Part shown: positions 23,669 to 30,689 of the stretch, in pieces
Layout: each line of letters opens with the position of its first letter
Numbering within the stretch: position 1 is the first letter of the stretch
DNA from: Acidobacteriota bacterium
GTDB lineage: Bacteria; Acidobacteriota; Blastocatellia; Pyrinomonadales; Pyrinomonadaceae
DNA length: 30,689 nt
Assembly (NCBI GenBank): GCA_024640445.1
Contig: JAHEEZ010000006.1
Coordinates: forward strand, 1-30,689
Direction: 5' to 3'
Program-made: the position numbers and the translations under genes
The notes under the pieces: model-generated
The model's input: the letters and a program-made list of their open reading frames with translations, nothing else
Database searches by the model: none
What the model was told of the DNA's origin: nothing

Positions 23669-26476
23669 TCAGGCTTCCGCCTTGTCTTTGATCAGGACAA
23701 GGTCGCTCGTGATCACCCCTTTGACGGCGATTATCTTCTTTCCGTCGCGTGAAAAGATGAAGTTCATGACCATTCCACTGCCGAGTTCGATTGGTTCGGA
23801 CACTTCTTCGGTACCGAGCGCGATCGACACGATACTGCCGTCGCCTTCCTTGCGTACGAATGCAAGCGAGTCCATCTCCGGTGACCATTTATAGAAGTGG
23901 CCCATATCCTTAACGGTCTTAACACTTTCCAGCTCAACGCGTCCTTTCTTCAATTCCGCAATCTTGACGTGCGAGGTAAATTCAGCAGTTCTTTCTATGT
24001 ATTTGAAGTCCGTATACGCGAGTTTCTTCCCATCGGGCGAGACCTGTGGCGCCATTCCGGTGGAATCGCCCTGCTCAAGCAGTGCTGTCGCTCTGCCCCC
24101 CCGCATTGGAACGCTCATCAACTTAGGTTTGCTGCCGTCGTTCATCTGGCGAACAAAGATCACCGTCTCACCGTTAGCCACCACTTGCGGCATTACGTCC
24201 TTTCCGTTCTCGACAGTTGTCAGCGCTATGGCATCGGCGCCATCCGAGTTCATCCTCCAGATACCGTAACTCTCGTTCCTGCTTGAACTAAAAACCACAT
24301 ATTTCCCATCCGGAGAGACCGCCGGAGAAATGTTTATCCCATTGTCGCTTGTTAATTGCCGCTCAGTCTTGCCATCCGTCTCCAGCGCGAAGATGTCGGC
24401 CTCCCTTCCATCCAGCTTCGAGAAAAGGATCCGTCCGTCGGGCATCTCGGCTATACCCAAATGTCCAAGGAAGTTCTTGCTATCAGCCACTATTTGTCTT
24501 GCGTCTTTTCCTTTGCGGTCGGCCTCGACAAGGCCCGCGATACGATCCGATTTTGTCGCAATAATAGTCTCGCCATCGATTGAAACGCTCAGCGACACGT
24601 AGTCGCTTGTATCCGTTGTCACGGAGTCGATCCTCGACCGCCCGTTGTCCAGGTACCAGACCTGTGATGTGTCGTCCGCTTCCTTTCTTCCAATGAACAG
24701 CAGGCCGGCTCCGTCGCGAAGCAGGCTGAGCCCTGTAACGTATGCCCATCCCTGTTCATTGAGCAAGTCGGATGCGACTGATGCCCTTGCTTCCCCAGTA
24801 GCGGCATCGACGTTGATAACGCTCATCTTGGCATTCGGGGATTCACTCACCTGGTACCCCGCGAGAAGCAGCGAGCCATCCCCCTCGGTCCAAACGAGAT
24901 CTGAGAACTTGTCGAATCCCAGCGGCTTTGTCTGAACGAAGGCCTTAAGGTTCTTGCCTTCGGCGTCGGCAAGATATACCGTGTCGCCTCCGGCATTTGG
25001 ATTGTGTCTGAGGAAGGCCAGGCGCCCACCGTCAGAGGTGATCGCGGGCCTCGAATCTATGTCAACCAGCAACTCCGTGCTCTTTCCGCCCAGCGTTGGA
25101 ACCCTGAAGAGCGTGCCGACGCCGTTCTCGCTCGTTACGTAATAAACAAAATTGCCGTCCGGTGAAAATACAGGCTGAAGAAACGATCTTTCCGTCGGAG
25201 GAACGATCTCAACAGTGCTGCCGGAAGAGATCTGCTGAACAATGATCCTCGGACTTGCTCCCTGAGTATCAACAAACACGACAAATCGGCCGTCCGGCGA
25301 TACAGAAGCCGAATGCGCCCTCCCGTTGTCCGTAAGCTTTGAAACCTGAAGCGACCTGAAAGGCTCGGTATTGCCGCCCTTGAAATAAGGAGCGAAGAAC
25401 CAAGCGGATGCGCCCAGCATCGCGATGACCAACACCAGAAGAAACGGTATGGCTCCGCGACCGATCCTCGCCCCCACTGTATTTTCCCGGGTGCCGAACA
25501 ATCGCTTTGATCTGCCGTCGGTCCAGTTCTCTGTCGAGATGGTCCTGTGGATGAGCGTCTTGCTTTCGAGTGTATGCTGTCGCTGATGTGCTGTGGTCGA
25601 CGCCTCGGTTTCTCCGCTGTGAGCGGAGGTGTGCTGGCCAAGCGCCGTCCTGACCTCTTTGAGGTCAAGAGCAAGGTCCTTAATGTTTTGGTAGCGTTCA
25701 TCCGAACGCTTGTTAAGGCATTTCCTGATGATCCATCTAAGTTCTTCAGGCACCTCCACCAAGGGCTCCGGGTCTTTGTGAATCAATGCCGCGATCGAAT
25801 CGCTGATCGTCTCGCCGTCGAACGGATTCTCACCGGATAACATTTCATAAAGGACGATACCCAGGCTCCACACATCCGTCGTGCCATCGGCCTCGCGTCC
25901 TCGGGCCTGTTCGGGAGACATGTACCGCACACTCCCCATTACGAGACCCGGCTGCGTCTTTACAAGCTGAATGGTCGCGTCTTCAGCACCTGCCACAGCC
26001 TGGACGATCGGCTTCGCAAGGCCAAAATCCAGGACCTTTGCATAGCCGTCGCCGCGAACCATCACGTTCTCAGGCTTGATGTCCCTGTGAACGATGTTGG
26101 CGTCGTGAGCTACGGAAAGCGCGTCGGCAACTTGTTCGGCAATTCTCACTGCTTCGTAAAGAGTGAGGTCGCCCCGTTCCAGGCGATCGCGCACAGTCAC
26201 ACCGCTGATGAATTCCGTGGCGATAAACAGTTTGCCTTGGTCTTCGACAATCTCGTGAATTGTAATAATGCCCGGGTGATTGAGAGCGGACACTGCTTTG
26301 GCTTCAAACTTAAACCTCTTTACCCGATCCGAATCGGAACAGAATTCGGGCAGCAGCACCTTTAGAGCCACATCGCGATCAAGCTGAACGTCCACGGCGC
26401 GATAGACTTCACCCATTCCACCGCTTCCGATCTTTTCACGAATTTCGTACCGGCCCAGTTTTTCTCCCGTCCTCAT
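23669..26476 (-). CDS. Membrane Ser/Thr protein kinase with C-terminal PD40/TolB-like beta-propeller
   Basis: 935 aa. The N-terminal kinase domain (~9-280) has the glycine loop IGSGGMGEVY, Lys39 (VALKV), HRD catalytic loop 130-132 (VHRDIKPENV), DFG 150-152 and activation segment SVRYMSPEQA: predicted active, PknB/Hanks type. A Ser/Thr/His-rich linker (~283-340) leads to one TM helix (342-364, FLLVLVIAMLGASAWFFAPYF), then an exported region of ~570 residues with repeated SPDG blocks (e.g. SASVSPDGRFVVFVD, QPVFSPDGNFVYYV, SPAVSPDGKYVVFSS, APQVSPDGKKLAYTD), forming one or two WD40/TolB-like propellers. The propeller probably senses a periplasmic ligand or protein. The ATG at 26476 has GAGG 9 nt upstream. 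Neighbouring GGDEF-type gene is separate (169 nt). Confidence 0.95.
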   Translation of the reverse strand: MRTGEKLGRYEIREKIGSGGMGEVYRAVDVQLDRDVALKVLLPEFCSDSDRVKRFKFEAKAVSALNHPGIITIHEIVEDQGKLFIATEFISGVTVRDRLERGDLTLYEAVRIAEQVADALSVAHDANIVHRDIKPENVMVRGDGYAKVLDFGLAKPIVQAVAGAEDATIQLVKTQPGLVMGSVRYMSPEQARGREADGTTDVWSLGIVLYEMLSGENPFDGETISDSIAALIHKDPEPLVEVPEELRWIIRKCLNKRSDERYQNIKDLALDLKEVRTALGQHTSAHSGETEASTTAHQRQHTLESKTLIHRTISTENWTDGRSKRLFGTRENTVGARIGRGAIPFLLVLVIAMLGASAWFFAPYFKGGNTEPFRSLQVSKLTDNGRAHSASVSPDGRFVVFVDTQGASPRIIVQQISSGSTVEIVPPTERSFLQPVFSPDGNFVYYVTSENGVGTLFRVPTLGGKSTELLVDIDSRPAITSDGGRLAFLRHNPNAGGDTVYLADAEGKNLKAFVQTKPLGFDKFSDLVWTEGDGSLLLAGYQVSESPNAKMSVINVDAATGEARASVASDLLNEQGWAYVTGLSLLRDGAGLLFIGRKEADDTSQVWYLDNGRSRIDSVTTDTSDYVSLSVSIDGETIIATKSDRIAGLVEADRKGKDARQIVADSKNFLGHLGIAEMPDGRILFSKLDGREADIFALETDGKTERQLTSDNGINISPAVSPDGKYVVFSSSRNESYGIWRMNSDGADAIALTTVENGKDVMPQVVANGETVIFVRQMNDGSKPKLMSVPMRGGRATALLEQGDSTGMAPQVSPDGKKLAYTDFKYIERTAEFTSHVKIAELKKGRVELESVKTVKDMGHFYKWSPEMDSLAFVRKEGDGSIVSIALGTEEVSEPIELGSGMVMNFIFSRDGKKIIAVKGVITSDLVLIKDKAEA

Positions 26477-26582
26477 AATAATAACCTCGTTAAATAAGTC
26501 CGGTAATTAAACGCTTTTGCCCTTCGCAATGTTTAGGAATTTCGGGAAGCCCACTAGAAAGCGGGTAATTCTTCCGTCAAAA

Positions 26583-26599
26583 GTGTTCAACGAGAACAC
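26583..26599. repeat. Small inverted repeat between the kinase and GGDEF genes
   Basis: GTGTTC-AACGA-GAACAC, a perfect 6-bp palindromic stem in the 169-nt gap upstream of the kinase gene. Could be an operator or an RNA hairpin; no T-run follows. Confidence 0.35.
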
Positions 26600-26645
26600 A
26601 CCGCGGAGGTCAGTATTCTGACATCACTGCAAAGCCTGAAAGGAA

Positions 26646-27911
26646 CTAGTTGGGGTATTGGGTGGGAAAAAGGATGACATGGTTGCTCTTTCCTATCTTT
26701 GTTCGGTCGCGGCGAAGACGGGCAGCCTTTATCAATTCATCAGCCGACCTTCCGTCGCGTCCGAAACCTGCGAAGCCGGTGTGAAGTTCGAGGGTAATTA
26801 ACTGGTCTTCCGAAGCAGGGAATCTTTGTGACGAAAATGCTTTCGCTATCCGGCCAATAATAGCGGCTGCCGTTTCTTCTCCGGCCGAAGGAAGGACCGC
26901 CAGGAATTCATCCGCACGGGTTCTGGCGACAAGATCCATCTTCCTCAATTCCCCCTGGATCACTTCGCCCGCGAATGCGAGTGCCCTGTCACCCGTACTG
27001 TGCCCGTGCGCAGAGTTCATGTGCGAGAAGCCGCGGACGTCCATCGCAAGTATGATGAGCGGACGTTCTTCCTTGAACCTCTCGGCTTCCGCGATCCGGG
27101 TTTCGAGCACAAGTTGGAAAGCCCGTTCATTGGCGAGTCCGGTGACGGGATCGGAAAGGGCGTTCGAGATCTGTCTGCTATATGCGATCGCACCGCCGAC
27201 CAATGAGGCTATCCTTTCCCCCACAGCCTCGAGCAAGATCTTTTCCCTGCTTCCGTAAGCTCCCTTTCGAACTGTGGTGAAGGCCAGCACCGCTATGACC
27301 TCTGAGCCCATTGCCAAAGGAAGCACCGCGATCGATTCTTCACTTCTGCTCTTGGACGGTGCCGCGTCCGCATTGATCTCGCGGGTGGTCAGACTGCCAG
27401 ATTCAAATGCTTTGAGAGCCAGTTCAAGTTCCGGTTCGGGGGAAGATGCGTCGGACGGCCCGGCCGTCTTATTGGCAGAAAACAATTTTCTAAGATTGTC
27501 TCCTTCACGAGCATACGCTGTCAGCCTATCGAAAGGGACCAGTTCCCTTACGCGCTCAGACACCAGTGGAAAGACGTCTTCGGGAACGATGGAAGCACCG
27601 AGAAACCGGCCGGCTTCCTCAAGCGCACAAAGTCGTTCTTCTGTCTCATCGTCGAATATGCTGTCTGTACCGGGCGTGCTGCCCACAGGACTACTGGAAG
27701 CCAGCCTCCACCGAAAGGCAGTCGCGATCGCAGCTAAGATCTGCACCGCTGCCGCACCACTTACGACGGCGATCCGCATCTCTCGCGGCATTTCGAGAAT
27801 GACCGCAAAGAGCACAACAAAGGAAGCAACTATGATCGCCGCAAAATACAGAACATGGCTGCCGGATCTGCGATCCATAGGCTCTTCAGGAGGGGTGTCT
27901 TCACTATGCAT
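26646..27911 (-). CDS. GAF-GGDEF membrane protein with degenerate GGDEF motif
   Basis: 421 aa from ATG 27911; a TTG 11 codons upstream (27944) and an ATG at 27878 are alternatives, none with a good ribosome-binding site. Two TM helices (~20-40 and ~47-66) are followed by a GAF-like domain (~85-245) and a GGDEF domain introduced by the usual SDPVTGLANERAF. The metal/substrate text MDVRGFSHMNSAHGHSTGDRAL is recognisable, but the signature reads RADEF (332-336) instead of GGDEF, losing both glycines that line the GTP site. It probably does not make cyclic di-GMP, or does so poorly; a GTP-sensing or regulatory role is possible. No RxxD inhibitory site seen (RKMD lies 8-11 residues before, spacing differs). 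Confidence 0.9.
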   Translation of the reverse strand: MHSEDTPPEEPMDRRSGSHVLYFAAIIVASFVVLFAVILEMPREMRIAVVSGAAAVQILAAIATAFRWRLASSSPVGSTPGTDSIFDDETEERLCALEEAGRFLGASIVPEDVFPLVSERVRELVPFDRLTAYAREGDNLRKLFSANKTAGPSDASSPEPELELALKAFESGSLTTREINADAAPSKSRSEESIAVLPLAMGSEVIAVLAFTTVRKGAYGSREKILLEAVGERIASLVGGAIAYSRQISNALSDPVTGLANERAFQLVLETRIAEAERFKEERPLIILAMDVRGFSHMNSAHGHSTGDRALAFAGEVIQGELRKMDLVARTRADEFLAVLPSAGEETAAAIIGRIAKAFSSQRFPASEDQLITLELHTGFAGFGRDGRSADELIKAARLRRDRTKIGKSNHVILFPTQYPN

Positions 27912-27978
27912 CGTAAAGGGTGGAAACCAAGCCAAAAGGCCCAAAAATCGGAATCAAAAGAATATTTTCCACCTCACG

Positions 27979-28008
27979 AAGATAAACCCTATTTGGAAGG
28001 CTAGTCAA
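27979..28008 (-). promoter_or_regulatory. Putative promoter of the GGDEF-protein gene
   Basis: On the minus strand TTGACT (28003-28008) and TATCTT (27979-27984) with an 18-nt spacer, ~70 nt before the ATG at 27911. A second TTGACA (28016-28021) sits just upstream. Moderate match only. Confidence 0.4.
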
Positions 28009-28114
28009 TGCATTTTGTCAATATCGGCCCAATTTTACGGGCTTTTTGCCGGATGACTTAGAATCGCCCGGTTAGCTGTGCTGGCAAAGGCCGGTTTGTC
28101 GGCGAGTTTTAGAT

Positions 28115-28143
28115 TTGACTAAAGGTAGTTCGGTCTTTATATT
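28115..28143 (+). promoter_or_regulatory. Promoter of the first small lipoprotein-like gene
   Basis: TTGACT (28115-28120), 17-nt spacer, TATATT (28138-28143). The predicted start near 28150 leaves a ~95-nt leader. The same two hexamers at the same spacing recur before the paralogue (28594-28622). Confidence 0.8.
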
Positions 28144-28150
28144 TGCTTGT

Positions 28151-28234
28151 GTTCCAAAAAGAACGTGAGAATCGGACCGGCTTTTGCCGGTCATTCGATT
28201 AATCATTACTTTTTACTTTGAAGAAGACAGGAGA
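28151..28234 (+). promoter_or_regulatory. Structured leader of copy 1: two hairpins plus conserved ribosome-binding segment
   Basis: Hairpin A (GTTC-CAAAAA-GAAC, 28151-28164) sits at the predicted 5' end. Hairpin B is a perfect 7-bp stem with a TTTT loop (GACCGGC 28175-28181 with GCCGGTC 28186-28192). A 23-nt segment with AGGAG (28212-28234) is identical to that of copy 2. AGGAG is 11 nt from the ATG. Confidence 0.6.
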
Positions 28235-28244
28235 TTAGAACGAA

Positions 28245-28535
28245 ATGAAAAAGATCGTACTTTTGACCGCTGTGATGGTTATCGGTATTTTCGGACTGGG
28301 CTGCCCGCCGGCTGCTGAAGACACCAACACAAACAATACAACCACCGAATCCCCGGCTGCAACGCCTGAGGCAACCGTAGAAGCCACACCGGCTGCTGAC
28401 GCTAGCCCGGCTGCTGACGCTGACAAGAAAGACGGCGACGACATGAAGAAAGATGGCGACGCTGACAAGAAAGACGGCGACGACATGAAGAAAGATGGCG
28501 AAGCCAAAGATGGTGAAGCCAAGCCGGCTTCCTAA
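28245..28535 (+). CDS. Small exported, lipoprotein-like, Lys/Asp-rich protein (copy 1)
   Basis: 96 aa. A signal sequence (MKKIVLLTAVMVIGIFGLGC) ends in Cys20 followed by Pro-Pro, as in lipoproteins, although Gly at -3 is atypical for a lipobox (GLGC). The rest is low complexity: Asn/Thr-rich, then Pro/Ala/Glu/Thr-rich, then a highly charged tail with two identical copies of DADKKDGDDMKKDG encoded by a perfect 42-bp tandem repeat (28416-28457, 28458-28499). No fold or family recognised; likely a disordered, envelope-anchored protein. Its own promoter, leader and terminator make it a single-gene unit, and the leader, signal peptide and Thr/Pro/Ala region match the next gene, so the two are paralogues. 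Confidence 0.8.
   Translation: MKKIVLLTAVMVIGIFGLGCPPAAEDTNTNNTTTESPAATPEATVEATPAADASPAADADKKDGDDMKKDGDADKKDGDDMKKDGEAKDGEAKPAS
28416..28499 (+). repeat. Perfect 42-bp tandem duplication inside the first lipoprotein gene
   Basis: 28416-28457 and 28458-28499 are identical over 42 bp (14 codons). The absence of even silent differences suggests a recent slippage or recombination event and probable length variation between strains. Confidence 0.9.
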
Positions 28536-28553
28536 TACCTTTCAGGTAACTTG

Positions 28554-28594
28554 AAAAAGGGCACATTTTTTATCAAATTGTGCCCTTTTTTATT
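28554..28594 (+). terminator. Terminator of copy 1
   Basis: Stem AAAAAGGGCACA (28554-28565) with TGTGCCCTTTTT (28579-28590), 13-nt loop, followed by T's. It abuts the -35 box of the next promoter at 28594. Confidence 0.85.
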
Positions 28595-28622
28595 TGACTA
28601 TCGAACGGCGGTTCCTTATATT
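28594..28622 (+). promoter_or_regulatory. Promoter of the second small lipoprotein-like gene
   Basis: TTGACT (28594-28599), 17-nt spacer, TATATT (28617-28622); hexamers and spacing identical to copy 1, spacer sequence different. Start predicted near 28629. Confidence 0.8.
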
Positions 28623-28630
28623 GTCCGTTG

Positions 28631-28715
28631 TTCCGAAATAGTCGGAATGATGACTGTGTAACAGCAGTCATTTTAATTAAGAAGACTAAAACTTTACTTT
28701 GAAGAAGACAGGAGA
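28631..28715 (+). promoter_or_regulatory. Structured leader of copy 2: two hairpins plus conserved ribosome-binding segment
   Basis: Hairpin A is TTCCGA-AATAG-TCGGAA (28631-28647). Hairpin B is a 7-bp stem ATGACTG/CAGTCAT (28650-28656 with 28665-28671, 8-nt loop). The 23 nt at 28693-28715 equal copy 1 28212-28234, and AGGAG is again 11 nt from the ATG. Stem sequences differ from copy 1; position and stem length agree. Confidence 0.6.
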
Positions 28716-28725
28716 CTTTCCAAGA

Positions 28726-29052
28726 ATGAATAAGATTTTTCTTTTGACGCTGGTTCTCGCTCTGGGCCTTTTCGGCCTCGGATGCCCCGCACCGGCAGAC
28801 ACTAACGAAAACGCTAACGCTAACACGGAAGCAAACGCAACCACCGAAGCCACGCCTGAGGCAACTCCGGCTGCAGACAACACCAATGCCGACGCTAACG
28901 CTAACGCGATGGACACAGTAAAGGACGCGACCGACAAAGCTGCTGACGCTACCAAGAACGCTGTTGACAAAGCTAAGGACGCAACCGACAAAGCTGCTGA
29001 TGCTGCCAAGGACGCTGTTGACAAGGCAAAAGAAGCTACAAAGACCAACTAG
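28726..29052 (+). CDS. Small exported, lipoprotein-like protein with LEA-like Ala/Lys/Asp repeats (copy 2)
   Basis: 108 aa from the ATG at 28726 (a TTG 9 codons upstream lies in the conserved leader and is rejected). The signal MNKIFLLTLVLALGLFGLGC has a Cys20 followed by Pro, the same GLGC as the paralogue. An Asn/Ala/Thr-rich spacer leads to a C-terminal amphipathic helix of two 18-residue repeats, KDATDKAADATKNAVDKA and KDATDKAADAAKDAVDKA, then KEATK; this resembles LEA/apolipoprotein-type Ala-Lys-Asp helices. Envelope stress or membrane/peptidoglycan spacing functions are imaginable, but nothing proves them. Monocistronic, with promoter and a strong terminator (29073-29105). Confidence 0.82.
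   Translation: MNKIFLLTLVLALGLFGLGCPAPADTNENANANTEANATTEATPEATPAADNTNADANANAMDTVKDATDKAADATKNAVDKAKDATDKAADAAKDAVDKAKEATKTN
28921..29028 (+). repeat. 54-bp tandem repeat encoding the 18-residue helix repeat
   Basis: 28921-28974 and 28975-29028 are diverged copies of a 54-bp unit, differing at a handful of positions, several of them silent, so this duplication is older than the perfect 42-bp one in the paralogue. Confidence 0.8.
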
Positions 29053-29072
29053 TTTCTTTTCGAAAGACCTAG

Positions 29073-29105
29073 AAAAAGCCTCCGCCCCAAAAGCGGGGGC
29101 TTTTT
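29073..29105 (+). terminator. Terminator of copy 2
   Basis: A 13-bp stem (29073-29085 with 29093-29105, one G-U pair) with loop CCCAAAA and a T-run at the end. AAAAA on the other side makes it usable on the minus strand as well, for the convergent YyaL-family gene that stops at 29122. Confidence 0.85.
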
Positions 29106-29121
29106 CATTGGCAATGTGTTC

Positions 29122-30689
29122 CTAATCAAGGTCCAGCTGCGCTCTTAATCCTATCGCATCGGTTACAGGCAAATTGCAGGTGAAGTTCTCGCAAACATAG
29201 ACCGTGGCTTTACCGTCCGGTGCCAACCTGCCTTTGAGTATCGGCAACTCCAGCCCTTCATCCGCGTCGTTGGCCCTGACCAGGACCTTGAGGGGAAGGT
29301 ACTCCGAACGCAAAACCTCTTCGATCTCTTCCGACCTATTGCCTGTGACGACGATCTCGCGAACGGGACCCGCGGCGAATTCCATCGAAGACAGGGCCCG
29401 CCCGAATGCGCCCGCATATCTTTCCACCTGCGGGGAAACCATCCTGAGCACACCCAGAGCGTGACGCTCAAAACGTTCTTCGCCAAATATCTTAGCAAGC
29501 CGTAAGAGTGTGTCCGCCGCCGCGGAATTACCTGACGGCGTCGCGTTGTCATTGAAATCCTTTGAACGCACGATAAGCTCCTCGTGGTCAGCCGAAGTAA
29601 AATAAAATCCGCCGGCTTCCTCGTCCCAAAACTCCCGGATCATCGTATCTGCGAACTTTCTTGTGGCCACAAGATATTTGGCGGAGCCTGAAACCTGGTA
29701 AAGTTCGAGCAAGCCGTCGGCGAGATTTGCGTAGTCCTCCAAATATGCGTTTAGTTTCGCGGCCCCCTCTTTCCAGCTTCGCAGGAGCCGCCCGTCCACG
29801 GACATCTCTGAGAGAATGAAGTCAGCATTCCGCTGCGCGACAGAGACGTATCTGTCATCAGCCAGTATCCCGCCTGCTTCTGAAAATGCCGCAAGCATCA
29901 GGCCGTTCCATGCCGTAAGGATCTTCTCGTCCCGATGGGGCTTCACCCTCTTTTCCCTTTCAGCAAGCAGCTTTGATCTGCCATCCGACAATATCCGCTC
30001 GAGTTCTTCTGAGGAGATTCTCAGGTCTTCACACACGTCCGCGAAGGGGCGGCGGATGTTCAGTATGTTTCGTCCTTCAAAATTGCCTTCCTCCGAAACG
30101 TCGAAATATCGGGCGAAGACTTCGCCATTCTTAGGGCCAAGGGCCTCCTTAACTTCCGGCAGCGACCATATAAAGTACTTGCCCTCCACGCCTTCCGAAT
30201 CTGCGTCCTGAGACGAATAGAATCCGCCCGAAGGATCGGTCATTTCGCGAGCCACGTAGTCCAGTGTCTCCCTCGCGATCTTCGCGAAGAATGGGTCTTT
30301 GGTCACCTGAAAGACGTGAAGATAGAGCCTCGCCAGCTGAGCGTTGTCATAAAGCATCTTCTCAAAATGCGGGGTCAGCCAGTTGGCGTCGACCGTGTAC
30401 CTGTGAAAGCCCCCTCCGAGTTGGTCGTAGATCCCTCCGTGCGCCATCTTGTGACAGCTTCTGGTTACGATCTCAAGCGCCTTTTCGTCCCCCGTGCGTT
30501 TGTGGTAACGCAGAAGGAATTCGAGCGCCATCGGAGCCGGAAACTTCGGAGCGCCGCCAAAGCCTCCGTTCCTCTGATCGAACGACCTCTCGAAACTGTG
30601 ATACGCACGGTCCAAAAGCGGCTCGCCGATCGAACCGGAGGCGGTTTCAAGCAGACCGATCCGTCGAATCTCACCCAGGATATCGTTCG
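29122..30689 (-). CDS. YyaL/DUF255 (SPATA20-like) family protein, N-terminus outside window
   Basis: The minus-strand frame stays open from the stop at 29122 to the window end (30689), so the gene continues to the right; the TTG at 30615 is not the real start. The visible ~520 residues are the alpha/alpha-toroid part of the family: GGFGGAPKFPAPMALEFLLRYH, HGGIYDQLGGGFHRYTVDANWLTPHFEKMLYDNAQL, GGFYSSQDADSEGVEGKYFIWS, DEKILTAWNGLMLAAFSEAG, FYFTSADHEELIVRSKDFNDNATPSGNS and a C-terminal Cys pair (CENFTCNLPV). Full members carry an N-terminal thioredoxin-like DUF255 domain, expected beyond the edge. Function in bacteria is unclear; the family has cellobiose-epimerase-like toroids and a thioredoxin fold. 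Convergent with copy 2 of the lipoprotein-like genes. Confidence 0.93.
   Translation of the reverse strand, partial: NDILGEIRRIGLLETASGSIGEPLLDRAYHSFERSFDQRNGGFGGAPKFPAPMALEFLLRYHKRTGDEKALEIVTRSCHKMAHGGIYDQLGGGFHRYTVDANWLTPHFEKMLYDNAQLARLYLHVFQVTKDPFFAKIARETLDYVAREMTDPSGGFYSSQDADSEGVEGKYFIWSLPEVKEALGPKNGEVFARYFDVSEEGNFEGRNILNIRRPFADVCEDLRISSEELERILSDGRSKLLAEREKRVKPHRDEKILTAWNGLMLAAFSEAGGILADDRYVSVAQRNADFILSEMSVDGRLLRSWKEGAAKLNAYLEDYANLADGLLELYQVSGSAKYLVATRKFADTMIREFWDEEAGGFYFTSADHEELIVRSKDFNDNATPSGNSAAADTLLRLAKIFGEERFERHALGVLRMVSPQVERYAGAFGRALSSMEFAAGPVREIVVTGNRSEEIEEVLRSEYLPLKVLVRANDADEGLELPILKGRLAPDGKATVYVCENFTCNLPVTDAIGLRAQLDLD

Noticed and set aside
27274..28056. 260-aa plus-strand frame antisense to the GGDEF gene
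   Set aside because: Ser/Ala/Thr-rich mirror of the opposite strand without domain signature; the minus-strand GAF-GGDEF protein explains the region.
28235..28522. Minus-strand Ser/Phe/Ala-rich frames antisense to both lipoprotein-like genes
   Set aside because: Products of the tandem repeats read backwards; the plus-strand genes have promoter, ribosome-binding site, signal peptide and terminator.
28416..29028. CRISPR array or mobile-element repeats
   Set aside because: The repeats are in frame, tandem without spacers, and encode protein repeats.

Overview
The window looks like chromosome of a Gram-negative, LPS-type bacterium of moderate GC content, most likely an Acidobacteriota member of the Blastocatellia/Pyrinomonadaceae kind. 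This is an inference. It rests on the Kdo synthesis genes (outer membrane), a secreted FecR-domain protein, a Ser/Thr kinase fused to a PD40 beta-propeller, and a zinc-ribbon protein with a long acidic/Pro-rich linker and two membrane segments. Nothing looks like a prophage, integron, CRISPR array or insertion sequence; the genes are housekeeping or lineage-typical and are split between the strands.

Layout. 1-440: 5' part of a 16S rRNA gene on the minus strand, with a leader holding two tandem promoters, a boxA-like site and two repeated hairpins. 715-7803 (minus): an envelope cluster in the order kdsB, small membrane protein, pyrG, kdsA, a secreted M1-peptidase-like/TPR protein with a destroyed zinc site, and kdsC. 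CTP synthase supplies the co-substrate of KdsB, so the cluster covers arabinose-5-P to CMP-Kdo apart from the isomerase KdsD. 7908-8762 (plus): a CPBP membrane protease. 8819-10003 (minus): a FecR-domain exported protein. 10291-10548 (plus): an orphan small ORF with its own terminator. 10612-13145 (minus): an unusual unit of nuoI, an ImmA/IrrE-like protein and a GAF-PP2C (RsbU-type) phosphatase, behind a TATAAT promoter. 13245-16875 (minus): zinc-ribbon membrane protein, ndk, hotdog thioesterase, an exported protein and sucD. 17052-19679 (plus): two tandem MacB/FtsX-type ABC permeases without an ATPase. 19825-22143 (plus): a three-gene RimK module (retropepsin-like 'Zn_protease', RimK ATP-grasp ligase, aspartoacylase/AstE-like deacylase). 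22156-23559 (minus): beta-CASP metallo-beta-lactamase RNase-like protein. 23669-26476 (minus): membrane Ser/Thr kinase with C-terminal propeller. 26646-27911 (minus): GAF plus degenerate GGDEF protein. 28245-29052 (plus): two paralogous small exported proteins, each with its own promoter, hairpin leader and terminator. 29122 to the window end (minus): YyaL/DUF255 family protein, cut by the window edge.

Most interesting observations: the duplicated lipoprotein-like units, whose leaders keep promoter geometry, hairpin position and a 23-nt ribosome-binding segment while the stem sequences differ; the RimK-protease-deacylase module, a candidate peptide-tagging system; three proteins whose catalytic motifs are altered (M1-like, IrrE-like, GGDEF); and a repeated D-P-x-x-T-x-V motif in the zinc-ribbon membrane protein. 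No search or folding program was run. All homology calls are from motif recognition.
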